From: JAWXCH01 sp034440595 | GTDB taxonomy: Bacteria; Planctomycetota; Planctomycetia; Pirellulales; JALHPA01 | Direction: 5' to 3' | Length of the DNA: 5,555 nt | NCBI GenBank assembly: GCA_034440595.1 | Contig: JAWXCH010000492.1 | Location: forward strand, 1-5,555 | Part shown: positions 1 through 5,555 of the stretch, piece after piece | How positions within the stretch are numbered: position 1 is the first letter of the stretch | How the letters are laid out: the number at the start of each line of letters is the position of its first letter | The notes under the pieces: model-generated | The model's database searches: none | What the model was told of the DNA's origin: nothing | What the model saw: only the letters and a program-made list of their open reading frames with translations | Position numbers and translations under genes: made by a program

Positions 1-2699
1 CTGGTCGCCATCACCAGAGGCGCGCCCGCATCCGCTCCCGCCACCGACAACGCCACTGCGGCCACATCGCCATAGGTGTTGTCAATATTCGTGTCATTGG
101 CCAGCAACCCCTGCGCGGCAGTCCGCGTTAACGGCAAGTCGATCGTAGTGGCGTATAGCGGGAACGCGCCGTCGTCCACGGCCACCGGAATGTCGGCCAC
201 GTTCAAGATCCGAATCGAAACCGTGGCATCCGTGGAGTCTGGTAGCGTTTCCGGCACCTCGTTGATCTTGTACGTGAACACAATCGGCGGCAGCGACGGC
301 GGCACGAAAAAATCCAAATCCGGCTGACCGTTCTTCAGCGGCGGCCGGTACAGAATTTTGTCGTCGGTCAAGTCGTTCGGCGTGTTATTAGGATCGAATC
401 GTTCGACCGTGCCGCCCCCCACCGGCTGAGTAAACGATTTAAGCGCGGCCTTCGCCGTCCCATTCGTCAAATCGTTGGCCAATACGTCAATGATGTAACT
501 CGCACTCCCTTCGAGCAGCCCACTGGGCGCATCGTTAACGCCAAACGGGCCAGTTGGCACGACAACGGTGACGCCAATCTGCCCCTGCGCTGAAAGATTC
601 GGCCCCGGATTGTGCTGCTGATCGTTGACAGTGATCGACAAAGTGCCGGTGGCATTGGCCGCTGGCGGTGTGAGCACCAGCGTGGCCAGCACGTCATTGA
701 CCGCGAATTGATAACCTGTAATCGACAAGCTGGCCGTGTTGTTTCCGCTCACCTGTGCGCCAAACCGATCCAAGGCACTCAGCGTTCCAATTCCACCCGT
801 CGCCACGACCGTGACGTTCATCGGATTTGTCTCAGCATCCACGTCGTACACGCTGATCGCGTTTTGAAATGCCTGGGAAAACGCCAGCGTGTTCACGGAA
901 TAGACGGTTTGCGCCGGCGGCACTACCAGCATCGGCTTGTCATTCACCGCGGCAACATTGATCGCTATCGTTGATTCTCGCTGTAGCGGACTACCCGAGC
1001 CCGAGTGGCCAAGATCGCTCACGGAAAATCTAAGCAGATCCTGCCCGTTGAAATTCGGCGGCGGATAGTAAGTCAGGCCTGCCAAAGCGGCATTGACGGC
1101 ACTGGTCGTCCCCACAAATGACAGGGTGCCCGCTGTCTGCTGACTGAAAAGCACAAGTCCTTGCGCGGATGGCAGGTGCAGACTTCCGTACGTCACGGAG
1201 AGCGTAACCTGCACACCAGCCGGATCGGCGTCAACGTCGCTCACCGAGAGCGCACCAGGACCGAAAACCAACGCAGTGTCCTCGTTCGTCGTCGCAAAAC
1301 TCGGCGACGAAATCACCGGCGCATCGTTCACCGGGTTCACCGTGATCGTGACGGTGTTACTCGCCGTGTCATACGGCGACGAATCGCCGGCAATCCCCGC
1401 CAAGTACGTGAAGGACGTCGTACCGCTAAAATTCGGGCTCGGCACAAATTTCAGCAGGTCATCGCTAAGATCCGCGGGTGTGTTGTTCGGATCAATCCGC
1501 GTCACCAGGCCGCCCGCTGGCTGCGTAAATGATCGCAACTCCTTCGCGCCAGCGGGGGCCGCCGCATGTTTGGTCACATGCGGCAAAATGGGAATCGTGA
1601 TACCCGCCAATGAGTCCTCGTCAACCGTCGCGGTAATGGGTGTGCCAAACAGTGGCGCTTCCACAATCAAGGTAACCGGCAACGCCGAAATCAGCTCGTT
1701 GGGAACCAGCGATTCTTCGGGGGCTGTTGCCGTGATGTCCGCCAGCACCAATGTGTTATGAATCGGCCTCGTCATCTGAGTAAAGTCCGGCGCGAACACC
1801 AGGCTCTGACTCGCCACTTTGCCCGGCAGCAGCGACTTCACTCGCCCGCGCGTGACCTCCGTCAAGCTATTTTTTGCGGTCGTCAGTCCAACCTGCGCCC
1901 CCAACTCGTCGATCCGATCTGCCGCGTCTTTGGCAGAGAGCGAGACTTGATACAGCCCTGGCAGCCCATTGTTCAGGCCGAGATCGAACGAACGAAACGC
2001 CTCGGCGAACGATGGAGGGAAATTAATATCTCCCTTGATCCCTTCGAATACCAAGATGTCTTCAATACTGGGTATCAAATCGGGAAAATCGACATCGTAT
2101 TGGCCCGTGAACCGGACCAGATAATCACCGTTGTCGGGTCTCACCTGCACGGTCCCAGCCCCCAACAGGTTATTCAGCGCCGCTTCGATCTGCCCCCGCA
2201 AGGCTTCCGACCCATCCGGACCGTTCAAGTCATAAGAAATCGGCGAGGTCGTTTGCCCCGGCCCCATGCTCAACGTAAATGTCCCGCTCAAGTTGCCGGC
2301 AACAATCAGCCGCTGCATCTCCGCAACGCGCACTTTCGCCAGCGACTTGTCGTACAACACATCCAGAAACGCCGCATAGACACCGCGGCTGTTGTTCCCG
2401 TCGATACGCAAGTCCCTGACTCTCACCTGCAAATCAAAATCCCGCCCGGCCAAAATCGAGGTGATCGGCGTGTCCGTGCCCGGCGCGAGCGTTCGAATCA
2501 CATACTCAACAATCGGCGTCGTTTGCGCCTCTCCCTCCGCCAGCAGGAGCGACCGTTCTGCGTCGGCAAAGCCGCCAATCACCCCGGCATCCGCCGCCAT
2601 TAGCTCCCGCTTCTCCAGCATTTCCATGCGCAATGGTCGCCAGCCAAGCACACTTCGATTGCGATTTAATCCCCGAATTCGGTGATGCCCTTTGCGCAT
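1..2699 (-). CDS. Giant planctomycete extracellular repeat protein, N-terminal part (cut by left edge)
   Basis: An uninterrupted minus-strand reading of 899 codons runs from an ATG at 2699 off the left edge, and an in-frame TAG at 2718-2720 limits the start. Residues 1-24 are basic. Residues 25-37 read MEMLEKRELMAAD, the N-terminal motif of large secreted planctomycete proteins, so export is inferred. Residues 80-120 (GRDFDLQVRVRDLR, then GVYAAFLDVLYD) resemble the cohesin-like module common in these proteins. Residues 139-204 (GTFTLSM...QIEAALNNLLGAGTVQV...YLVRFTGQ) match another recurrent planctomycete module. From about 345 on come cadherin/Ig-like (VCBS/Big_9-like) repeats, with NDAP-type junctions at 458, 586, 722 and about 835. 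Residues 458-588 form a complete cadherin-like unit (EDTALVFGPGALSVSDVDAD to FNGQDLLRFSVSDLG). The likely role is cell-surface adhesion or structure. No catalytic motif is visible. The C-terminal anchor or sorting signal lies outside the window. No clear Shine-Dalgarno precedes the ATG. M25 is a possible but less likely start, because the motif is normally preceded by a basic stretch. Confidence 0.9.
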   Translation of the reverse strand, partial: MRKGHHRIRGLNRNRSVLGWRPLRMEMLEKRELMAADAGVIGGFADAERSLLLAEGEAQTTPIVEYVIRTLAPGTDTPITSILAGRDFDLQVRVRDLRIDGNNSRGVYAAFLDVLYDKSLAKVRVAEMQRLIVAGNLSGTFTLSMGPGQTTSPISYDLNGPDGSEALRGQIEAALNNLLGAGTVQVRPDNGDYLVRFTGQYDVDFPDLIPSIEDILVFEGIKGDINFPPSFAEAFRSFDLGLNNGLPGLYQVSLSAKDAADRIDELGAQVGLTTAKNSLTEVTRGRVKSLLPGKVASQSLVFAPDFTQMTRPIHNTLVLADITATAPEESLVPNELISALPVTLIVEAPLFGTPITATVDEDSLAGITIPILPHVTKHAAAPAGAKELRSFTQPAGGLVTRIDPNNTPADLSDDLLKFVPSPNFSGTTSFTYLAGIAGDSSPYDTASNTVTITVNPVNDAPVISSPSFATTNEDTALVFGPGALSVSDVDADPAGVQVTLSVTYGSLHLPSAQGLVLFSQQTAGTLSFVGTTSAVNAALAGLTYYPPPNFNGQDLLRFSVSDLGHSGSGSPLQRESTIAINVAAVNDKPMLVVPPAQTVYSVNTLAFSQAFQNAISVYDVDAETNPMNVTVVATGGIGTLSALDRFGAQVSGNNTASLSITGYQFAVNDVLATLVLTPPAANATGTLSITVNDQQHNPGPNLSAQGQIGVTVVVPTGPFGVNDAPSGLLEGSASYIIDVLANDLTNGTAKAALKSFTQPVGGGTVERFDPNNTPNDLTDDKILYRPPLKNGQPDLDFFVPPSLPPIVFTYKINEVPETLPDSTDATVSIRILNVADIPVAVDDGAFPLYATTIDLPLTRTAAQGLLANDTNIDNTYGDVAAVALSVAGADAGAPLVMAT
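342..443 (-). repeat. Internal protein repeat, copy B
   Basis: Residues 753-786 read LKSFTQPVGGG, then RFDPNNTPNDLTDDKILYRP. This is the second copy of the motif at residues 388-420, one residue longer. It sits 365 residues further on, in the next Big_9-like module that begins with NDAPSG at 722-727. The downstream strand pair differs from copy A: a longer loop (residues about 787-802) precedes FTYKI. Confidence 0.8.
1440..1538 (-). repeat. Internal protein repeat, copy A (SFTQPxGG...DPNNTPxDLxDD)
   Basis: Residues 388-420 of the giant protein read LRSFTQPAGG, then RIDPNNTPADLSDDLLKFVP. They match residues 753-786 closely (copy B). The DNA copies differ at many third positions, so the duplication is old and protein-level selected. 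The position corresponds to the strand before the final FxYTP/FSGxxSFTY strands of a Big_9-like Ig fold. The Asp/Asn-rich stretch D403-D414 could bind calcium, which is an inference. Confidence 0.8.
1561..1584. repeat. Perfect 9-bp inverted repeat inside the giant gene
   Basis: GCCGCATGT (1561-1569) and ACATGCGGC (1576-1584) are perfect reverse complements separated by 6 bases. The hairpin lies inside coding sequence, at codons for the loop before repeat copy A (LPHVTKHAA). No T-run follows on either strand, so it does not look like a terminator. It may be chance in a GC-rich gene. Confidence 0.6.
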
Positions 2700-2759
2700 A
2701 ATGCCTGCGTACGCGGCCTACAAACCGCAACAATGGAAAAGTCCGGACATCGCTCTGTA

Positions 2760-2822
2760 AATGCTTTGCAAGCAATCAGCCAAGGTCGGCGAATACAACA
2801 AGAAAGTCAAGCACAAAGCATT
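2760..2822. repeat. Spaced inverted repeat AATGCTTTG / CAAAGCATT
   Basis: AATGCTTTG at 2760-2768 is the exact reverse complement of CAAAGCATT at 2814-2822, with a 45-base gap. It lies 60-125 bp upstream of the ATG of the giant gene, a sensible place for an operator or an untranslated-leader stem. A TTGACT hexamer on the minus strand (2805-2810) falls just inside the gap. Function is unproven. Confidence 0.4.
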
Positions 2823-2949
2823 AATAAATTACCAGCCGCCGTCGTTATCTTGCTCGAACACTTACGTTTCGCCGGTGTAGCGCACTCCGTGCAGGAGATC
2901 AAATTGAATTGGAAAAACCTTTTCTTCAACTGCCCATGATTCACGTCGA

Positions 2950-3035
2950 AAATGGCAACGATATGACAAAACATGGAAACATCGCTTCCAGGAGAGAAAC
3001 TATATTTCTTCTTAGTGGCAAAATAGTTGCCATTT
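2950..3035. repeat. Spaced inverted repeat AAATGGCAAC / GTTGCCATTT
   Basis: AAATGGCAAC (2950-2959) and GTTGCCATTT (3026-3035) are exact 10-bp reverse complements 66 bases apart. The right arm also takes part in a tighter hairpin at 3014-3034, so the two structures would be mutually exclusive in RNA. Confidence 0.4.
3014..3034. repeat. Short hairpin downstream of the zinc-ribbon gene
   Basis: TGGCAA (3016-3021) pairs with TTGCCA (3027-3032) around a 5-base loop. One wobble and one A-T pair extend the stem as plus-strand RNA. It sits about 50 bp past the stop of the minus-strand zinc-ribbon gene, but no U-run follows it on the minus strand, so a terminator role is doubtful. Confidence 0.3.
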
Positions 3036-3084
3036 GCTGGTTGAGCAGCTATTCTCAACTGCTGTGCCGGAAGCCGCTCTGCGA

Positions 3085-3339
3085 CTAGTCGTCGAAGCCA
3101 TCGGTTTGAGGTGGCTGTTGAGGCGTTTCCGGTACAGCGAACAGATCGGTTTTTGTTCCATCGGGAAAGCGGATGAGGAGGGGCTGAGGGTAGTCCTTCC
3201 CCGCCTCGATTTGCGAAATTGCCTCACATTTTGATGTAACAAAATGACGACCGCAGCCGAGGCAAAAGATTTCTCTGCCCAATAGTTCTTGAACAAACGG
3301 TGCCTTCACCTGGCAGTTCGGACACTCAACAATGACCAC
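3085..3339 (-). CDS. Small zinc-ribbon protein
   Basis: From the GTG at 3339 this gives 84 residues. Two CxxC knuckles, CPNC (residues 6-9) and CLGC (26-29), are spaced as in a treble-clef/zinc-ribbon domain, followed by GRHFVTS. Such ribbons bind one zinc ion and serve in nucleic-acid or protein contacts; no specific partner can be named. The tail is proline-rich and acidic (PETPQQPPQTDGFDD). The start is uncertain. The GTG at 3339 is preceded by GGGGA about 8 bases upstream and places the first cysteine at residue 6, as usual in planctomycete ribbon proteins. An ATG at 3372 (95 residues) and an ATG at 3474 (129 residues) are also in frame, but the extra N-terminus would be read antisense to the plus-strand peptidase-like gene and looks less protein-like. 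It is divergent from that gene and on the same strand as the giant gene. Confidence 0.7.
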   Translation of the reverse strand: MVIVECPNCQVKAPFVQELLGREIFCLGCGRHFVTSKCEAISQIEAGKDYPQPLLIRFPDGTKTDLFAVPETPQQPPQTDGFDD

Positions 3340-4003
3340 GACAATCTTCCCCACGTTGCAGGTTGATTCCATCGCCAGCGAACCTTTTGAGATAGGCACT
3401 GGCGCTGTGTACTGCAATGCGCCTGCCGAACAGTGTTTCGGCTTGGCTGGCGCGTGCTTTCTGCTGGCAGACAACCATGATCAGATGGCAGTGACGGATA
3501 GCGGCAAATCCATTCCGCTGCATTGCTACGAATTGATATTAGTGCCCTCAGACAACAATCCAATGGAATTCAATTCGACCCAGGAACTTCCTGGCATCGT
3601 CGTTCTCCTGGAAGAGGTTTGTTTGGCCAACTTAAAGCGGCCATCCTCATTTTTTGTGCGATTAGAACCGGCGATGCCCGGTTGCAATTGCCATGGCTGG
3701 ACTTTCGCCGAGGGCCAACACTGCATCCACGACAAGGATGTGCCACAGATTTTGCAGGATAATGGTTACCGCCAGGTCACTGAGCCGATGAGTGGCGACC
3801 TCGCCGTCTGTTACAACGACAACGTCATTATTCATTCCGGTTTGGTGCGATCAGTCCGGAATGGGGAAGTCATCCGCATCGAAAGCAAATGGGGCCCGTT
3901 CGGCGTGTTTCTGCATCATCCTCAAGCCTATCCTCACCCCTGGACGTATTACCGCAGCGAACGTCGCGGGCACCGCCTCGAAATCTTGTCCAAAACGCAC
4001 TGA
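3332..4003 (+). CDS. Putative papain-like (NlpC/P60 or CHAP-like) cysteine hydrolase
   Basis: This 223-residue protein has an unassigned N-terminal half (1-110) and a C-terminal domain with the order of elements seen in papain-like amidases. GCNCHGW (117-123) has candidate nucleophile C120. MSGDLAVCYND (153-163) is the usual GDLV strand. IIHSGLV (166-172) has candidate histidine H168. IRIESKWG (181-188) has candidate third residue E184. It ends with YYRSERRGHRLEI. NlpC/P60 and CHAP enzymes cleave peptidoglycan peptides or amide bonds; the substrate here is unknown. There is no signal peptide or membrane helix, so a cytoplasmic or non-classical route is inferred. Nine cysteines are unusual for the size. 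The ATG at 3332 is the first start after an in-frame TGA at 3290-3292, with only a weak upstream GGA; the next in-frame ATG is at 3485. It is divergent from the zinc-ribbon gene and convergent with the 491-residue gene. An inactive relative is possible. Confidence 0.75.
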   Translation: MTTTIFPTLQVDSIASEPFEIGTGAVYCNAPAEQCFGLAGACFLLADNHDQMAVTDSGKSIPLHCYELILVPSDNNPMEFNSTQELPGIVVLLEEVCLANLKRPSSFFVRLEPAMPGCNCHGWTFAEGQHCIHDKDVPQILQDNGYRQVTEPMSGDLAVCYNDNVIIHSGLVRSVRNGEVIRIESKWGPFGVFLHHPQAYPHPWTYYRSERRGHRLEILSKTH

Positions 4004-4039
4004 GGCCCAATTTCCTTTTCCGGGCTGAAGCGCATGTAA

Positions 4040-4071
4040 GGCAATCGAGCTCGGCCAGTATCGGCATTGCC
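4040..4071. terminator. Weak candidate bidirectional hairpin in the convergent gap
   Basis: GGCAAT (4040-4045) pairs exactly with ATTGCC (4066-4071), and an inner CGA/TCG pair (4046-4048, 4061-4063) can extend the stem across a 2-base bulge. It lies between the two convergent stop codons, at 4003 and 4077. There is no real T-run on either side (CTCTCTTA on the plus strand, TTACAT on the minus), so an intrinsic terminator is only a possibility. Confidence 0.25.
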
Positions 4072-4076
4072 CTCTC

Positions 4077-5552
4077 TTAGTGCGGTCCTATCAGCCGCAA
4101 GTTGCCCATATGCCGCGGCTGCGAAACCAACTGCCGGCCGAACATCACCGGCTTTCGCGTCTCGGCCCATGTCTGGACGATTTGGAATTCCTTGTCGGTA
4201 TCGATCTTCCCTTCGATTCCGCGCAGTTCCACCGGCACGAGTGAATCGTCGCGCATCGACTGCGCCTTGGCTCGCCGCGCTGCTTCCAGCATGTCCCAGC
4301 TATGCGGTGCCACGCCGAGATCCATGAGCTTTGAATAGATGATATCCAGACTGATCCCACTTTTCCCAACGGCGTAGGCCATCTCACAGCGAGGAAATCC
4401 AGACCCTCGTTCCTGGTCTTCATTCATGCTGCAAAAGCTGTCGTTATTCATGACTGGCCTGAACTCTTCCGAATGAATCCAATACGCCCATATCTCGGTC
4501 TCGATCGCGCTGATCATCGGGCTCTGATATAGGACGGGCGGTTTGTGACCGTAATAGAACCAGTCGTCCCGCTTGGCCCACTCCTCGCGCTGCTTATTCA
4601 CCAGGGCATAAATACGATCCATACCGCGATCGAGCAGGTCGAGTTCTGCTGCCTCGCCCTTCCCTTTCACCGGGCCATACTTGCCGATATTGAGCTCCGC
4701 CCAAAGCCGATCGCCCCAGGTGATATCCTCGCGAAAAGTATTCGCATAGTTTTGCAAAGCCTGCTTGCCGGCGATCTTGGCTTGACGCCAAACCTCGTCC
4801 AAATTGTTCGCCAGCCCGTCGATGTCGATCGATTGCTTGGCCGACTGGATCGCTCCTTCTAGTTGAGCCGTATCTGGCGACACGGCCTTAATCGTCTGTT
4901 TCAAGCCAAAATCCTTGATCACCGACCCGCCCATATCTCCTAGTACCTTGCCCTTGGTCTTGCTGAAATCGGAATCGTAGCCCTCGGGCTTACGCGCGAC
5001 GATCTTGTCCGGCACTTTGATCTTCAGAGGTTCGGGCTGTAGCCTGGGGGGCGGAGGCGAAGGCCCTTTTTGCGGCTGGGCTGGCGGACCCTTCACAATC
5101 CGCCGCGTGTCAAAAGGCACTTTGCCCGGCGGCCTGTTGATCGGCACTGTCGATGGATGCGGCGTCTGCGCTGGAAGTCTGGGCACGTTCACGCTCGGTG
5201 GCTTCGGCAGCGATAACGGAGCCGTGCGGGGCAACGACGCCGTGCGCTTTCCAAACAGGATGGGTCCGAGCCGATACTGCAAGGAGCCGGCGACAAACGA
5301 GATGCCCGGTCCGGCGATGAGCGAGAGCGCTAGCATGGCCATCTGTTGGCGGCGCAGCATCTCCGCTTCGATCATCTTTTTGATGTTCTGCAGATGTCCG
5401 TGGTGATTATTGAAGGCCATCCGCGTCCACAGCACCAGCTTGTTGCAATGGATTTTCCATTCCTCCAAGTGCGCGTCGAACTCCAAACCCACGTCGTCCT
5501 TAATCAATTTGTAGGCATAATCCTGCAGCCGATGTCCATAATCTCTGCTCAT
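4077..5552 (-). CDS. Unrecognised protein with hydrophobic segment, proline-rich linker and Trp-rich C-terminal domain
   Basis: I do not recognise this 491-residue protein. Residues 1-70 are predicted helical and charged, with a His/Asn-rich turn (NNHHGH, 48-53). Residues 71-100 are hydrophobic with glycines (MAMLALSLIAGPGISFVAG). They could be one membrane-associated or buried segment. Residues 108-189 contain 25 prolines, including PPPP at 166-169, and form a flexible linker. Residues 190-491 look globular, with nine tryptophans between 255 and 462 and sequence such as WAYWIHSEEFRPVMNNDSFC (355-374). Three cysteines are present (36, 374, 390). No catalytic motif is evident. Helical head, linker and separate C-terminal domain is a layout seen in secreted effectors and tail-associated proteins, but this is inference only. 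The ATG at 5552 is 3 bp from the edge and the frame stays open before it, so the true start may lie outside. The stop is a TAA, and the gene faces the peptidase-like gene across 73 bp. Confidence 0.8.
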   Translation of the reverse strand: MSRDYGHRLQDYAYKLIKDDVGLEFDAHLEEWKIHCNKLVLWTRMAFNNHHGHLQNIKKMIEAEMLRRQQMAMLALSLIAGPGISFVAGSLQYRLGPILFGKRTASLPRTAPLSLPKPPSVNVPRLPAQTPHPSTVPINRPPGKVPFDTRRIVKGPPAQPQKGPSPPPPRLQPEPLKIKVPDKIVARKPEGYDSDFSKTKGKVLGDMGGSVIKDFGLKQTIKAVSPDTAQLEGAIQSAKQSIDIDGLANNLDEVWRQAKIAGKQALQNYANTFREDITWGDRLWAELNIGKYGPVKGKGEAAELDLLDRGMDRIYALVNKQREEWAKRDDWFYYGHKPPVLYQSPMISAIETEIWAYWIHSEEFRPVMNNDSFCSMNEDQERGSGFPRCEMAYAVGKSGISLDIIYSKLMDLGVAPHSWDMLEAARRAKAQSMRDDSLVPVELRGIEGKIDTDKEFQIVQTWAETRKPVMFGRQLVSQPRHMGNLRLIGPH

Positions 5553-5555
5553 GAC

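Larger units (their letters stand above)
2700..3084. other. Intergenic leader region upstream of the giant gene
   Basis: This 385-bp stretch separates the stop of the zinc-ribbon gene from the start of the giant gene, both on the minus strand. It is visibly richer in A/T than the flanking genes. Short open frames exist on both strands (for example 2682-2939 plus and 2807-3058 minus), but their products show no motif or domain-like pattern. I found no tRNA, no convincing intrinsic terminator and no good -35/-10 pair. It contains two inverted repeats and one hairpin, listed separately, and must hold whatever promoter serves the giant gene unless that gene is read through from upstream. Confidence 0.6.

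Noticed and set aside
1758..2603. Long plus-strand open frame (281 codons), Arg/Gln-rich
   Set aside because: It is antisense to the continuous, domain-bearing minus-strand giant protein; its arginine-rich composition is typical of a GC-rich shadow frame.
2790..2810. Possible sigma-70-type promoter on the minus strand (TTGACT at 2805-2810, TATTCG at 2790-2795)
   Set aside because: The two hexamers are only 9 bases apart, and at the proper spacing the sequence is GACCTT, which does not resemble a -10 element.
2682..2939. Open plus-strand frame of 85 codons across the same gap
   Set aside because: It overlaps the start of the well-supported giant gene antisense, and its product shows no recognisable features.
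2807..3058. Open minus-strand frame of 83 codons in the gap upstream of the giant gene
   Set aside because: The composition is low in domain-like pattern, it has no motif or clear ribosome binding site, and its 3' end runs through the likely leader of the giant gene. Overlapping frames on the other strand are equally open.
3373..3474. N-terminal extension of the zinc-ribbon protein to the ATG at 3474
   Set aside because: The added 34 residues lie antisense to the plus-strand peptidase-like protein, whose reading there looks more like real protein, and zinc-ribbon proteins of this type usually begin a few residues before the first CxxC.
4006..4025. GCCC...GGGC hairpin just after the peptidase-like stop codon as a terminator
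   Set aside because: Only 4-5 pairs with a 13-base loop and no following T-run.

Overview
The window most likely comes from a planctomycete (Planctomycetota, probably a Pirellulales-type genome). The main evidence is the minus-strand protein that enters from the left edge. It opens with a basic N-terminus followed by a MEMLEKRELMAAD-type motif, the short N-terminal signature typical of very large secreted or surface proteins in this phylum. It then continues into cohesin-like and cadherin/Ig-like (VCBS / Big_9-like) modules. The moderately high GC and the small zinc-ribbon protein fit but do not prove this.

Layout, left to right. (1) Positions 1-2699, minus strand: the N-terminal 899 codons of a giant extracellular repeat protein, cut by the left edge. 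(2) Positions 2700-3084: a 385-bp, comparatively AT-rich gap with no convincing gene but two spaced inverted repeats and one short hairpin. It is the leader/promoter region of the giant gene. (3) Positions 3085 to about 3339, minus: a small two-knuckle zinc-ribbon protein. (4) Positions 3332-4003, plus: a 223-residue protein with an NCHGW...IHSG...ESKWG pattern that looks like a papain-like (NlpC/P60 or CHAP type) cysteine hydrolase or a relative. Its 5' end abuts or overlaps the zinc-ribbon gene head to head. (5) Positions 4004-4076: a 73-bp convergent gap with a weak hairpin. (6) Positions 4077-5552, minus: a 491-residue unrecognised protein made of a helical N-terminus, a glycine-containing hydrophobic segment, a long proline-rich linker and a tryptophan-rich C-terminal domain. 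Its start lies 3 bp from the right edge, so it may be longer.

How the genes work together is not clear from sequence. The giant protein is probably exported and adhesive or structural. The peptidase-like protein and the linker-containing protein converge tail to tail and do not share an operon. I do not see a defence system, mobile element, CRISPR array, tRNA or rRNA. The most unusual material is the unrecognised 491-residue protein, the peptidase-like protein with its overlapping divergent partner, and an apparent nested-module arrangement near the N-terminus of the giant protein.
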